From Sphagnum compactum (lineage: Eukaryota; Bryophyta; Sphagnopsida; Sphagnales): DNA of 64,000 nucleotides. Shown piece after piece: positions 27,701 through 39,120 of this stretch (position 1 is its first letter; each line of letters opens with the position of its first letter). Both the position numbers and the translations under genes were made by a program. The stretch spans positions 10,230,001 to 10,294,000 of the forward strand of contig OZ234498.1 in the NCBI GenBank assembly GCA_965153455.1. The letters are read 5' to 3'. Below the pieces are notes generated by a model, which was not told the DNA's origin, searched no databases, and saw only the letters and a program-made list of their open reading frames with translations.

Positions 27701-28453
27701 GCTGTGGACTTTTCTCATGGACCAGAGTGCAATGCTGAAGAGCCTGCTTATAATTACCAGATTTGTACTCCTGATGTGCTGCTCCCAACAACATTTCTTC
27801 ATCCACTGCAAGCAATTCCAGTTGTCCCACCAGTTACTTTACAAAGACCTAAGACCCCAACAAGAAGAAGGGAGAGAGAGAGTCAATCCCACATAGTTCA
27901 TGGGATCAATGCAGTTGGAATGAGAATCTACCTAATAATACATCAATCAAGATCACACACAAGCCAGATGGATTTGTCAATGTTTTCCATGAAAGAAAAA
28001 CTGGCAAGAAGAAGTAGACCAGAACTATGTAGAATGACCCATGTCAGTAAAGGCTATGGAAATGGGATGAGAGCTTGAAGCTTCTAAAGTAATCCAGGGG
28101 CAGAAAGAGAGCAGGAAAAGGGTATCTAGCTAAGCCAGCTGCCTTGATCAACAGGAAAAAACCTAAGCCACTCTGGGTTTGCGCAAGAAAGAAAGAAGAT
28201 GGACGAAGAAGAGGGTTCAGTCAGAACTATGGAATAGTAGGGTTGGTCCTCGGGTGGGTGTCAGTAAGAGCTCACCACACGCATCCGTGACGCTGGTGAA
28301 CATGCTCTCAGAGGGAGGCGTGAGGAGAGCCTGAGCAAAATGCTCGGTACCAGGGTCCAGTTTCACCGGATCCCGAACAAACATCGTGAGCCCGAGCTGC
28401 TGGTGCTGGTGCTGCTGTTGCTGCCTCATTGCGTTTTGCAGCGTCATCGTCAT
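15795..28453 (-). CDS. SEC: UDP-GlcNAc:protein O-GlcNAc transferase, SECRET AGENT type
   Basis: Transfers GlcNAc from UDP-GlcNAc to Ser/Thr of nuclear and cytosolic proteins (GT41 family). Exon 1 starts at 28,453 ([11 protein letters not shown], Gln/His-rich) and ends at a GTGAGC donor near 28,275. The TPR domain follows in about a dozen small exons from 27,808 to 22,375, including [81 protein letters not shown] and [19 protein letters not shown]. The catalytic half follows: [20 protein letters not shown] (20.1 kb), [17 protein letters not shown] (19.6 kb, with the His corresponding to human OGT H498), EAEHFVDVS (19.2 kb), [20 protein letters not shown] (18.9 kb), [12 protein letters not shown] (17.45 kb, Lys equivalent to OGT K842), and [14 protein letters not shown] (16.5 kb, UDP contacts). 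The end is [16 protein letters not shown]...[11 protein letters not shown], stop at 15,797-15,795. Collinear with Arabidopsis SEC from memory, with no break seen. It is not SPINDLY, whose sequence is distinct. Exon edges are approximate. Confidence 0.93.
20520..21960. repeat. Diverged tandem repeat array inside a SEC intron
   Basis: Several copies of a unit of roughly 250-350 bp lie between the exon ending [11 protein letters not shown] (22,077) and the exon starting [10 protein letters not shown] (20,102). Recurring landmarks are GGATTGCAGAG-ACTCCAC, CACAAAGTGTCAGA followed by a CATCATCA stretch, GTGACTAG-TGC, and TCCTGAGTTTCT. A similar diverged pair is seen in another SEC intron (about 17,740-17,910 and 18,235-18,390), sharing GACCAATAATGAGGTTG-like and CAGCAAA landmarks. 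Confidence 0.6.
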
Positions 28454-29340
28454 CTCTTCTCCTACCTCCTCTTCTCCTCACACACAAAAAAGGAAGCTGC
28501 GGTCCCTCACCCTAACTCCTCCCTCAACACCCACCCACTCCCGTTCTCACTTTCTCCTGCCAGAAGCGCGCCTCATCAGAAGCACGCCAGAAAGAAAGTC
28601 GACACCCAAACCCTACCGCAACCACAGCTTCCTCGTCAAGCACGTTGCTGTCGTAAAGGCAACAATGACAAGCAAACCCTGATACTGCAGATCAGAAACA
28701 TCATCATCATTGTGATCATTATCCGGAAGCAAACTCATCAGAGAGTCAGAACTGTCGCGCATTCACAAAAGTTACCCACAAGGGTTCGTTCCTGCCGCTC
28801 TAGACACGCGTCCAGATGCATCTCGTCAACAAGCATGCGACGTGTAAACTCCGGGGTTAACACCCGCGCGTCGTCGTCGTCGTCCCGACCCACCCCCTCA
28901 AACTCCACCTACGAGTTTCCTACCTATTTTTCTGCCGCTGTGTTGGGTCCCGAGCACTTGCTCGCGCAGTTGTGACGATTCTTGTGCCACAAAACGGCGA
29001 TGGCGAACAAGCCCTCGTCGTCGTCGTCGTCGTGCATGCGCGTCCCGATGTCCCGACGTCCGTCCCGGCTTCCGCGCTACCGACAGAAACCAAGCGCGCC
29101 TGTCGCAGTTTCTGGGACCAAAGGAACGCCGACCGCTGGATGCAGAGCCTTCACCGACCGCTGGATGTACATTCTTTCTCGCCGACCGCTGGACGCAGAG
29201 TCACAGTAGTAAGTTAAGTACGTTGGCGGGCAGGACAACGAAAATAAAAGTTTGGCGGTCCTGCCCACGCGATCGAATTTTGTGTACGTACGTATTTCAT
29301 AATGGGACGTACGTATTCCTAATTTTTGTACGTACTCTTA
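28454..29340 (-). promoter_or_regulatory. SEC upstream region with GCCGAC and GTAC motif clusters
   Basis: This is the 5' flank of SEC. Three near-identical copies of CCGACCGCTGGA lie at 29,129-29,140, 29,154-29,165 and 29,182-29,193. The first and third are preceded by G, giving GCCGAC, the core of the DRE/CRT element bound by DREB/CBF factors. Further out, GTAC motifs cluster: 29,218, 29,284-29,294, 29,307-29,315 and 29,328-29,335. GTAC is the core of SBP/SPL binding sites. No TATA box or transcription start was assigned. GTC/CGT triplet runs occur at 28,868-28,884 and 29,016-29,033. Confidence 0.4.
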
Positions 29341-31280
29341 CCTAATACCTCGATGATGACTAGGAATAAAAGAAATGTTAGTTACATGTCTCTCTAGCCT
29401 ACTACTACTTACCATCCTTTTGGGTTTTTTTTTTTTCATCAATTATTTGTGGAAATTATTTTGGCAAAATTTGACAACAATAACTTAGCAAAATTAATCG
29501 AAATTACACTAAAAAAAACAAATATTTTCAATATTTCCCCAATTTCAATTTCGATCTTGTGTTTTTTCAAATTCAAAATCACACAAAAATGGCAAAAATT
29601 CACCCCAAAAAAAATAAATTTAATGCTACTTACGAGTTTAGTGGGCCTATTTAGTTGGGCCAAATGTGACCTCGTTGACATCTTCACTAATTATTTTATC
29701 CTTCAAAAAATGAAAGCCATGTGTGTAATTTAGTTGAATTCTCGAGTATTGTCGAGGCCTTTATACTACCTTATCTAGTTCCACACTCAAGTGTCAAATA
29801 ATTATTTTATTTTTCAAAAAAATCGAGTTCGACAATAAAAATGATCATTTCCGAAACTTTTGGCATGATATTTATGCCAAATTTAAATATTCGACAATGA
29901 TGAATGATCATTGCTTGCAAGCAACAAAGACTTTACTTTATAACTTGAAGTAGACATTGGAACTAGTCTTAAGGATAGGAAAATGACTAGTAAATTGTTT
30001 ATTTATTATATATTGAATAGTGATAGAAAATGATAGACCTTAAATACACTTTTTAAAAACTATCTCAAGTTCCCAAATTTTCTTAGTTTGCAGGTAATAA
30101 GTTCCCTTAGTTTCCAACATTTTTTAAACAAGTAATTTTAGGAAATTATATTATTTTGAAAAAATATATATTATAATCACTAAACCTAAAAAAGGAATTA
30201 CAATTACTCAAATTTCAAGAAATACCCCACCTTTTTAGGCCTAAAAATTAGGAGATCACCCATAAGGACTTTCCAAGAATAGCAAAAATGTGCATCAATT
30301 TCTCTAGATTTTTGAGGTTTGATTTTGTTGAATTGTCTCCATCAAAAGTATTCAATATTCAATAACTCTTGCACGAGAGAAAACATGAACATCTATTTTT
30401 TTTATGTTTTTTTTTTAATGGTTCCCAAATGTAAAGTCTTGCACCCAAGTTTCATTTACCCCAAATTCCAAGCACATTATTATATTTCACACAATATTTG
30501 CTCTTCCAAGTACCTTTCATTGTCCAAATTCTTTTCATATAACCAAGAATTTTTTAATTGTCATGAATTTTTTGAAAGATTGATTGTTAATGCATTTAGT
30601 TGGACCTATGGATGTTTTGCACCATAGTTTTATTTCCTGGAATATTAGATATATATATATATTGCTTATGTATAGGTTATCAAAATTGCACCCAAGTCAC
30701 TTCAGCCTTTTTCCTAATTAAATTTACTAAGTTGGCTAAAAAAAAAGTTGGCCCAAGTGTGAACACAGTGAGGGCTCAACTGATTTTTCCTTCCAAACCC
30801 AAATTTTTGTAATTTGTTTGAATTTTTAGCAACAAAATCCACTCAAAAATAAATATCTTTTACACCTTAACTCTGAAAATTGTGAAATAAACTCTATTAA
30901 ATCTAACTGACCAAGGGCTTTTTCTACAACACTAAGAACACCCCCCAAATTCCAATACAGTTTTCAGTTTCGATTTTTATTTAATTTTCATTGAGAAAAT
31001 GATTCAATAATCGATGACTTTCACACTATTATTTCAAACAGTCTCAAACCATCAAACCAAATCAAGAGATGTTTTCGAAGATACCAAGAGCGAGAGGTAT
31101 GAAGCTCTGTGATTTGGGAGATTGCCATTTACATTAAAAAAATATCTTGAGGCAAAAATATCTTACGAAAAACAAGAATAATGGAAACTCAAATATTTCA
31201 CCATGCAAAAATATATTAATCTTCATTAAAAAAATCCTCTAAAAGAAACCAAAATCTTTCAAGTTATTATTATAATTCTA
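29341..31280. other. AT-rich intergenic DNA, no gene seen
   Basis: Long A and T runs and short random frames. Nothing recognisable was found apart from a small TA run near 30,649-30,662. Confidence 0.5.
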
Positions 31281-31620
31281 TCTTATATATTAATTCAGTA
31301 AATCTGTCTGTGCGTCTGTCTGACACGACAATTCTGCTACAATTCTATGGCAAAATCGACCTCTGCATTTTATATGGCAAAGTCGGGCAATGCATTTTCT
31401 ATGACAGGGCTTGGTAACGAGGCAAGGAGGAGGTCAGCACGGGGCGAGAAGTTAATTATATATAACAGGGGAACAAGGGGGGGATCAACGGATTAAAGAA
31501 TCGAAATGAAAAATGCGAAGGACGAGGAGAAATCGACAGGATAAAAAATCAGAGTGGGCAATGAGAAGGACTGGGCGAGGGGGAGCTCGACGAGTGCATT
31601 ATGCACCGGGTTCACACTAG
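31281..31620 (+). mobile_element. Non-autonomous Helitron, copy A (340 bp)
   Basis: It begins with TCTTATATATTAATTCAGTA, fitting the TC...TATATA 5' end of plant Helitrons, and ends with CTAG. The perfect hairpin GTGCATTATGCAC lies about 11 bases upstream of that end, as expected for a Helitron CTRR terminus. The base before is A and the base after is T, the standard insertion site with no target duplication. There is no coding capacity. Two relatives lie at 45,597-45,942 and 45,976-46,360; copy B is very similar over the 5' 200 bp. Confidence 0.85.
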
Positions 31621-32600
31621 TAATAACTAATCTCTCAAGTTTCAACACAAGCCAAAATATCATCTTTCAAAAATCCTCATATAAAAATAGACCTATTATT
31701 ACCTAGGGGCCAATATCCATTAAGCTACTATACTCTATAATGAATCTAAAACACAATATCCTTGCCTCGCCTACCAAGGCAAGGCCAACAAAACAAACTA
31801 CCTTGCTTCATAGATGGATGTGTGACATTACTCCCTTTAACCTAATCCGATAGATCAATAATTCATTCAACAATCATGCTTCATCATGTCCTTATCGTAT
31901 TTTACATTGGATACTTGGGCGCCACGTTGCTAGTTGCTATGCACTACGAGTGATGATCGCTCGCATAGAAAAGGAAGGCAAGATAGACAACAACATAACC
32001 CAAAAAACATGATTTTGAAATAAAATTTTATTTATGACACAAATCATAATCCAAAATGACTTTGGAATTGTGGTAGTGATGATCATCATCAAAATATGTC
32101 CTTATCGTATTTTACTTTGAATATTAATTTCAAACAAAATTTTGAACCAGCTCCATAAAAGATTATGATGGCAAGAAGAGATGGTAAGTGGTGACTTAAA
32201 ATGCTAAAAGGCATCTATTGGACCCTAAAATAAACATCCAATGGATGATTCTTTAGCTTCTTCAATTCATATTTTCCCAAGTCAACATTATTCATCCATC
32301 CATCTATCCTCTTCGCATAATGTGATTCTGTTCATGGATACCTAGTCTGTCGTCTCTTGGATGGAAAAGCTCTCTCTCAAGCACCCATAATGTTTGAGGG
32401 ATGTCATTTGTATGAGTTTGATAGATGGTTTTCATCCATGAAAGCCCCCCATGGACAAAACCTAGTTTATTAGATAAATTTTGATTGCCTAGTTTATTAG
32501 ACTTTTAATTTAAAATTAAATGACACATTTGATGCCAATTTGAACAACATTTTATTTTTTTTAAAAACCCTTTCTGTGGCCGATTAAATCTGCATGGCAT
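31621..32600. other. Intergenic DNA, no gene seen
   Basis: No recognisable coding block. The phrase GTCCTTATCGTATTTTAC occurs twice (about 31,890 and 32,099), which hints at a small local duplication. Confidence 0.45.
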
Positions 32601-32610
32601 TAAGGGTCGT

Positions 32611-32984
32611 AAAAGTGGCGTTTTAAAGGCGCCATGGAAGGTCCCAAAAGTGGCGTTTTAAAGCCGCAGAAGTGGTCATATAAACAACACTGCATTCTTC
32701 ATTGCTGTTCGCTCGCTCTCTTTCCCTCTCTCGCGAGCGATCTCTCTTCTCTCTCTTCCCTTTCGACTCGTGTGTTGGTGGGTACCATTTCATTTTGTTC
32801 CTGCATTCTTCTTACGACCCGATTTCCGTGATACCTCCAAAAAAAAAACCGACTTCGCACATACCCAACTCTCCGGATTCTGCCCACACTGCTGCAGTTT
32901 GTGATACAGATCTCGATGGACTATTGTTGGTGTGCTAGGGTGACGGGGGATGGTTGGTGGTAAGAATGGTTGGAAGGTAGTGTG
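32611..32984 (+). promoter_or_regulatory. Upstream region of the SCYL1-like pseudogene
   Basis: Contains a direct repeat of AAAAGTGGCGTTTTAAAG (32,611 and 32,646; period 35) followed by a CT-rich stretch (32,708-32,760) typical of plant 5' untranslated leaders. TATAAA occurs at about 32,679. This looks like the promoter and leader of the gene that decayed downstream, but the normal first coding exons, covering the N-terminal third of the kinase-like domain, are not visible. Confidence 0.35.
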
Positions 32985-35900
32985 GTCAAACCCACAATCT
33001 ACCTTGTCACAGAGCCTATTATGCCTCTGGCTGATAAAATCAAGGAGCTACACTTGCAAGGCACACAGCGGTATGGGACTTTTCTCATTGTTAGCCTGCA
33101 GTAAAGTAGCAAAGAGATGGTAGCCAGAAGTGTGATCTTGATGAGATCACATGCATTTTGTGCAACCAGTTTTTATTTCAGTGGCGTAACATTTTGTAGC
33201 AACAATGCGATTGCCTGTGAGAGAGAAAATAATCTTGATATACAGGGATGAATATTATGCTTGGGGACTTCATCAGATTTCCAAGGCTGTCAGTTTCCTC
33301 AACAATGACGGCAAGCTGGTACACCTTGATACCAATTATTCCCATGTGCCTTGAGAGGGCTTCTCTGCGGAAACAGATGTAGGGTGATTATAGATTTGGT
33401 TTTTTTTTAATGTGCAATACATGGGATGTGTTGCAGGTGCATGGCAATGTGTGTCTGGCATCTGTGGTGGTGACGATTGGAAATTACATGGCCTTGGTGT
33501 TCTCTCAGAGTTTGACGGTGGAAATCCTCATGCCACAGGTGCTTGTGAGTTTGCCTGATAGCCCAATTTCTGAGTTTTGGCATTGTCAGTCTGAATTGAG
33601 GAAAGTGTGTAATGTGAGAAAAACCTCAGTAGTTGCAGTAATTGTTAATCTCTTGCTGGTAAATGTTGAGAATGAACATGGGCTTCACTCTGCAACCAAT
33701 AAAATTGGCTGGTCGCGACACAATACAAGGCTCTGGAGTTGGGTAAGAGTGACTGGGTTACTATCTGCAAGTCTCCCTCATGGGCACTGGACTCTTGGGG
33801 ACTTGGTCAGTATTCAGTTCCCACCTCCATTTGTTAAGATTCGAGTTATTCTTTTCCTTATGCCTCTGCTCAGAATTATGAAGGAAACATAGTCAATTAT
33901 TTTCTCCTTCTTTGTAAGTCTGAGCATTGTTTATTGCATGAAACATGCTGATCTGCTTGTATTATTTGGACCCTTGTTACATGCTTTTTCAACTTGCATT
34001 GACAGATTGTTTGATATACGAGCTCTTCTTTGCAGTCTTGAAGTGTAGGTGCTGACCCACATTTGGGTGTCAGTGGTAGGTGATTGTGCCGTTAAGCATC
34101 TATCAAAGCTGGGGGTCAGGAACTCCTCTTTTGGCCAGTTGCAGATTTAATGCATTTATTTGTATTTGCAGATGACTGTGTTGAGAAACACTGCCCACAA
34201 GGATTGCGAACTAATCATGCTTATTTGGTCATCATCAGGTGGATGAGGAGCCAGCAATCCACACAAACACCCCCATTTTGCTTGGCAACATTGCACCATC
34301 TCAATGAAGCAGTGAGCTGCTTTTCTTCATGTGCTCCTGTTACCCTAAACCCTAAACTCATTTTCCTGGTAGAGAATATATACCCTTTGCTTCTTGTGCA
34401 GAAAGGGATCAACAACTTGGGTTTCTGCTTGCAGACCAGAAAAAGAGTATTGATCGATGCATTTACTGTACGAGATCAATGCATTTCCAAGATGAATTTG
34501 TCTCTGCTAGAGAGCAGGTACCACTGTTACCTCCCATCATTCAATGGTGTAATGTTTTGTCGAAGGAATGTAGTGAAAACGTGGCTACACTGAAATTGAC
34601 AACTGGAAACTGGAAACTGGAAACTGGCTCAGTGACTAATTTGTGCCTTGCAAAAGACATGAATGTGCATGAAGATGCAAGAATTGAATGTGAGGAGCTG
34701 AAAATTGTGCAACTTATACACTTTCACTTACTGGTTTAAACCATAAACCCTGGCTGTCTTGACAGGTATCATGGCCCTCATGGCAACCACTGAATACTAT
34801 GATGCCACAGAAATTGCAACTCGAATACTACCACACCTTGTGGTACTTACTGTTGATTCTGATAGGTACAGGCAAATGCTGATGATGCACTGCTTGCTTA
34901 TTTGGACATGAGTGGTGCATATTGGGTCCACATTTACGCCTTCAGATACATGCCTCTTGGCATGCATGTGTGGCACCTTTTAACAATGATCCATGTTATG
35001 CATTTGACAGTGATGTGAGGATGAAAGCCTTTCAAGCAACTGAAGTTTTCCTGAAGACACACCATTTGAAGGTGGTAGCAAACTTTCTGCTCAACAAAAT
35101 TGCTGTGCTTGAGATCGTTTGTCTCAAAGTAGTTGTCACATTTGAGAGTTGCAGGTGTGGAGCTTGTTGGTGCATTACTGGCAAATTGTGTCAAAGTCCT
35201 TATTGAAGGTTACTACTGATGGAAAAAGTTGACGACATGAGGGCTATGGGTATGTTGCAGCTGAATGCTGGGGACAGTGTTGTGCTGCCCACAACTGTAA
35301 CAGGAAGCACCACTACAGGATTACTTGGGTATGCTACACCCTTACTTCTTGTACAGCAAGACTTGTAGACTGCGAATCTGGTCAGTGTTTAAAGTCATTT
35401 ACGTGGGTGTTGGACAGGTGTTCAGTAAATTCATTTGGCCTCAAAACACCAGTTTGGAGATCTTGTGAATCCTCTGTCTGAAAGCAGCTCTATATCTAAC
35501 AACACAGGTAAACTGCCAGTAGTGTTCAGTGAGCAGAGTCCAGCCTGCATTTTAGAGTTTTGTTTCCGTTCCAATTTCCTTTCAGCCATGCTTCAATGCA
35601 GAGCTAAATCACACCGGGTTTCATGCCAGACCAGCCCAAACCACGAGGCTTTCAATTGGCTTCAACCATAACATACTTCTCTGGTTTTTTTGGTGTCCAG
35701 CTTCAGTAATGGAAGTGCCTGCTGCCTCACCAATTGTAACACTCTCATACTCATCCAGATTTACAGAGGAGGTGTCAGCTGCATCTCCAACATTGACAGA
35801 TGGATGGGGAGATGCACAGGATAATGGATTTGCACACGACAATGATGATAATGATGAAAAGGATAGGTGTGGTGATATGGATTTGCCACCAAAACTGGAA

Positions 35901-36388
35901 CCTGCATTGGCACATGCATTTGAGCTGCCCAGATGAAACCGGTTACAACAACTACTACTTTCGAAACTGTGACAAAATCAGGTACATCTCATGTGCATCA
36001 TGACATCCCTTTTCAGTTTGCTGAAATCAGACAGTTGGTCTCCATGGCATGAGGTTCTGAAATGTCAAATAGCTGATCTGGTGTGGTGAATTTGGGGCAT
36101 GATGTGGCAGGTAGGGAGAGGAGTCTGGACAGCACAACAAAGAGTTTTCTTGATGCTCACAAGACTGTAACAAGGAGTTTGTTGGCAAATGGTTTTGGAG
36201 ATGAGGATGATCCTTGGGCTGCCATTGCTGCACCTCCGCCTTCTACCACAGTAAGAGCTCTTAACAGCTCAAGTCCTGCAGTTCCTAAAGCCACTGGCAG
36301 TAGTGCTCCGAGAGTGCGACAGGCAGAACATGTGATGAACGACAGTGCCGGTCATGGAAGAGTGCAAGGACGATCAGCAGCACCCTGA
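32985..36388 (+). pseudogene. SCY1-like pseudokinase (SCYL1/CTEXP type), broken copy
   Basis: Blocks in order match plant SCYL1-type proteins (Arabidopsis At2g40730, from memory), which act in Golgi/COPI trafficking or tRNA export: KPTIYLVTEPIMPLADKIKE (32,988), RDEYYAWGLHQISKAVSFLN (about 33,243), VHGNVCLASVVVT then WKLHGLGVLSEFDGG (33,428-33,540), TQYKALELGKSDW and SWALDSWGLG (33,720-33,808), CLIYELF (34,008), VDEEPAIHTNTPILLGNIAP (34,236), RVLIDAFTVR (34,443), GIMALMATTEYYDATEIATR (34,768), SDVRMKAFQATEVFLK (35,010), SPTLTDGWGD (35,788), DEDDPWAAIAAPPPSTT (36,202). Introns are still present between blocks, so this is not a retrocopy. Damage: the N-terminus is missing; roughly 200 residues between CLIYELF and VDEEPA are missing; there is a small out-of-frame deletion between VVVT and DWK, a one-base shift just before TQYK, and a frame loss after RVLIDAFTVR. 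Confidence 0.8.
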
Positions 36389-37479
36389 AACTCAGAGCCC
36401 AACACATCCAATGTAGTGCAGACTGATAATTACTTGCATTTGTGTTTGCATTACAGTGTGCAATCATAATCAAGAATAATTTTTGTTGATGCAATACGTT
36501 TGCAATAAAGTCGCACTCAATCACATGTTGGTTGGCTTGTGGTTGGCTCTGTTCAGTCCCCACCATATGGTTAGGATACCTCCACATGCAACTACTTCTG
36601 ATCAACAGCATGACCAAGTCTTCCTGTTGCTTCCTTGTTGAAGTCAGTGGGCAGTCATGGCAGGTTGTCATGGGAGCATGTCACTGCTATTCACAATGAA
36701 GGTGATGGTTTGACACTTTGTGAGCAACTCTCATAAGGTTGTGACTGCATTTGTTATCATGTTACCTTAAGTTGTTATTGTGGAGATTTCTCTGCAATTT
36801 CATAGATAATTATCCATTTCTATTTCTAATAAGGAGATGGATGGTGAGTCTAGTTTGGGTTTTGGGTGAACTAGCTTGTACTTTTGTCTTCATCTTATAG
36901 GTGCATATGCTTTGGCTTGTTGGATGTTTTCAGTTGGCCATGTCAACCCTTTTTTTTTGTCATCTTGCAAGGTAAGAGCATTGCAAGTTGTTACTTTGGA
37001 GACCCTCTCATTGCCACTTTGCTTCTTTTGTTTACAAAAAGCTTCAAATTTCAAGTGAGCTAGTGCTTTGGCTTGGTCCCATTTTCTTGGTTGGTGCTCA
37101 TGCAATGTTCCTATTGCTTGTTGTTGGTCATTGATAGCATCCCCCCTTTTCTTGCTCCTCTTGTCATTGTATTTTACGTGTATTGGTATATGTTGAAAAG
37201 GTTTGTCAAACCTCTTATCAAGTATAACATTGTTGAAAGGGTGTGTTAAGTATTTCATGAAGTATAAAATGTGGAGCTCAACAACATCATGAGGCTTATA
37301 GCTGGTCATTGATGGGCACCTCATGCTTTGATTGGTTGGCTAGATGTGGTTATAACTCATAACCCAAGTTGCCATGTTGCTTGATTAGTGAAGGTCATGA
37401 CTTGGTCTGCATGTTGGTGGGAGCACATGTGAATGGTGGAGCTTCATAACCCGCGCTTGGTGAGAAAGGAGTCAACATA
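36389..37479. other. Intergenic DNA, no gene seen
   Basis: No recognisable domain on either strand. A 144-residue open frame on the minus strand (37,324-36,890) has no familiar motif, and I do not call it a gene. Confidence 0.45.
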
Positions 37480-37827
37480 GGTTCAATGCCTTTCAACAGT
37501 CGGTGTTGTCTGGTAACCAACTTGAACTTGACGCATAGTCTTGTTGCCTCCACATCTCAACTACAAGGTTCAATGCATTTCAACAATTGGTGTTGTATGG
37601 TAACCAACTTGAACTTGACGCATAGTCATGTTGCCTCCACATCTCAACTACAAGGTTCAATGCATTTCAACAATTGGTGTTGTCTGGTAACCAACTTGAA
37701 CTTGACGCATAGTCTTGTTGCCTCCACATCTCAACTACAAGGTTCAATGCCTTTCAACAATCGGTGTTGTCTGGTAACCAACTTGAACTTGACGCATAGT
37801 CTTGTTGCCTCCACATCTCAACTACAT
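37480..37827 (+). repeat. Tandem repeat, 4 copies of 87 bp
   Basis: Units start with GGTTCAATGC at 37,480, 37,567, 37,654 and 37,741. They are nearly identical, with a handful of substitutions. Because 87 is 29 codons, one frame stays open across all copies and gives an artificial-looking repeat protein (unit begins MPFNSRCCLVTNLNLTHS). A second small direct repeat follows: GGGAAGCTCTCACCAATTAC at 37,838 and 37,882, period 44. Confidence 0.9.
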
Positions 37828-37925
37828 TCTATAACATGGGAAGCTCTCACCAATTACCTAGTATGTCATTGCAAGGAGGGGGGGAAGCTCTCACCAATTA
37901 CCCAATTCGTCATTGCATAGAGGGG

Positions 37926-38640
37926 GGAGTTTTAGGGGAACAATGCCACTCATTGTAGCTCAAGAGAGCCCAAGTTGTTATTCCACTTCTTTCATCTCCA
38001 ACAAAGTATCAACTTCAAATGATCACAACTTTGACCTCATTGGCCTTCATTATTGACCCACTAGTTAGCACAAGGTACCAACTTGTATTTCATTGGCCCA
38101 ATGATCTCGTAACCTTTCCCTACTCATATGAACATTTCAATAACTATTTTACTATGGATGTAGAAAAGGCATGGCGAATGGAAGCAAGTGGATGAAGCTC
38201 CCCACCCCCATTGGAATAATGAGAGAAAAAAATCTCGACTATTTATTTTCAACAACCATTATTTATTTTCAATCCTCTTTTTATTGAACCTATCCTTCTC
38301 CTTTAAATTATCCTTACTTGTTTTCTCTTTTTAGCTATTGCCAAACATAATTGGACCCACCACAAGCATTTTTTAAAATTTGTTTATATGAATTTTTTTT
38401 TGTTGTTTATGATCTTCGTTTCCTTTTTTGTTTTTCCATCTCTTGAATGTCTTCATGTTTAAAGCATCTGTCATTTCCAAAGTAAGTTGTTACACAAATT
38501 GAAATAGGTATCTATCATTTGATTTATGTCATGTTTTCTTTATTGCAATTTTTTTGTTTTTTTTTTCCTTTGGTTTTTTAGCTTGGCCTTTTTTTCTTTT
38601 AATAGGTTGATTAGGAATAAGCTCTCCCCATGTGTTTGTC
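37926..38640. other. AT-rich intergenic DNA, no gene seen
   Basis: Poly-T rich DNA without recognisable coding signal. Confidence 0.45.
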
Positions 38641-39120
38641 ACCTTCATCTTGAATTGCAATAGAAAGGGGGGCCACTTCCTTTTTGCATTCTTTGTTGTT
38701 TATCATCAATATTGTAATTGTTTCATCATCACTACTATTGTTGTGAGTTGCAACAAAAGAAACTTGCCCCCTTTTTTGTTTTTGTTTTTTGGTAAAGTTG
38801 ATTAAAGGGGAACACAAAATTTGCCCCTTGGTTAGTGTCACCATTGCAAGTTGCAACAACGGGGGCTGCCCATTTTTTAAATTTTTAGTAATCAATCAAA
38901 AAAAGGGGATGCCCATCTCATCATTGCTATTACAAGCTACAACAAAAGATGTTGCCCCCCATTGTTTTTGGGTTTCTTAACAATCCATCAAGGGGGGATG
39001 CAAAATTCGCACTTTGGTTGTTGTCACCATTACAACTTGTGGCAAGGAGGACCAGCTCCTTTTTTTTCCCTATTTTATTAACATTTGACAAAGGGGAACA
39101 TAAATTTTTTTACATTTTGT
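38640..39120. repeat. Degenerate repeats with a CACCATTGCAAGTTGCAAC-like core
   Basis: Imperfect units of roughly 90-120 bp recur. Landmarks are GTTGCAACAAAAGAAACTTG (38,745), CACCATTGCAAGTTGCAAC (38,839), GCTACAACAAAAGATGTTGC (38,935) and CACCATTACAACTTGTGGC (39,025), alternating with GGGGAACACAAAATTTGCC-like and GGGGGATGCAAAATTCGCA-like pieces. It is probably an old tandem array or transposon debris. Confidence 0.45.

Noticed and set aside
28340-28975. 211-residue open frame on the plus strand opposite SEC exon 1
   Set aside because: Antisense to the SEC leader and first exon, low complexity (Leu and Ser runs), no domain; best explained as a shadow.
32634-32938. Short overlapping frames in the CT-rich leader before the SCYL1-like pseudogene
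   Set aside because: Ser/Leu-rich translation of CT repeats; no resemblance to the expected kinase-like N-terminus.
37480-37827. CRISPR-like array
   Set aside because: Units are contiguous 87-bp repeats without unique spacers, and the window is plant nuclear DNA.
37486-37920. Repeat protein of 144 residues as a real gene
   Set aside because: It is produced by an 87-bp tandem repeat and has no leader, domain or known relative; recorded as a repeat.
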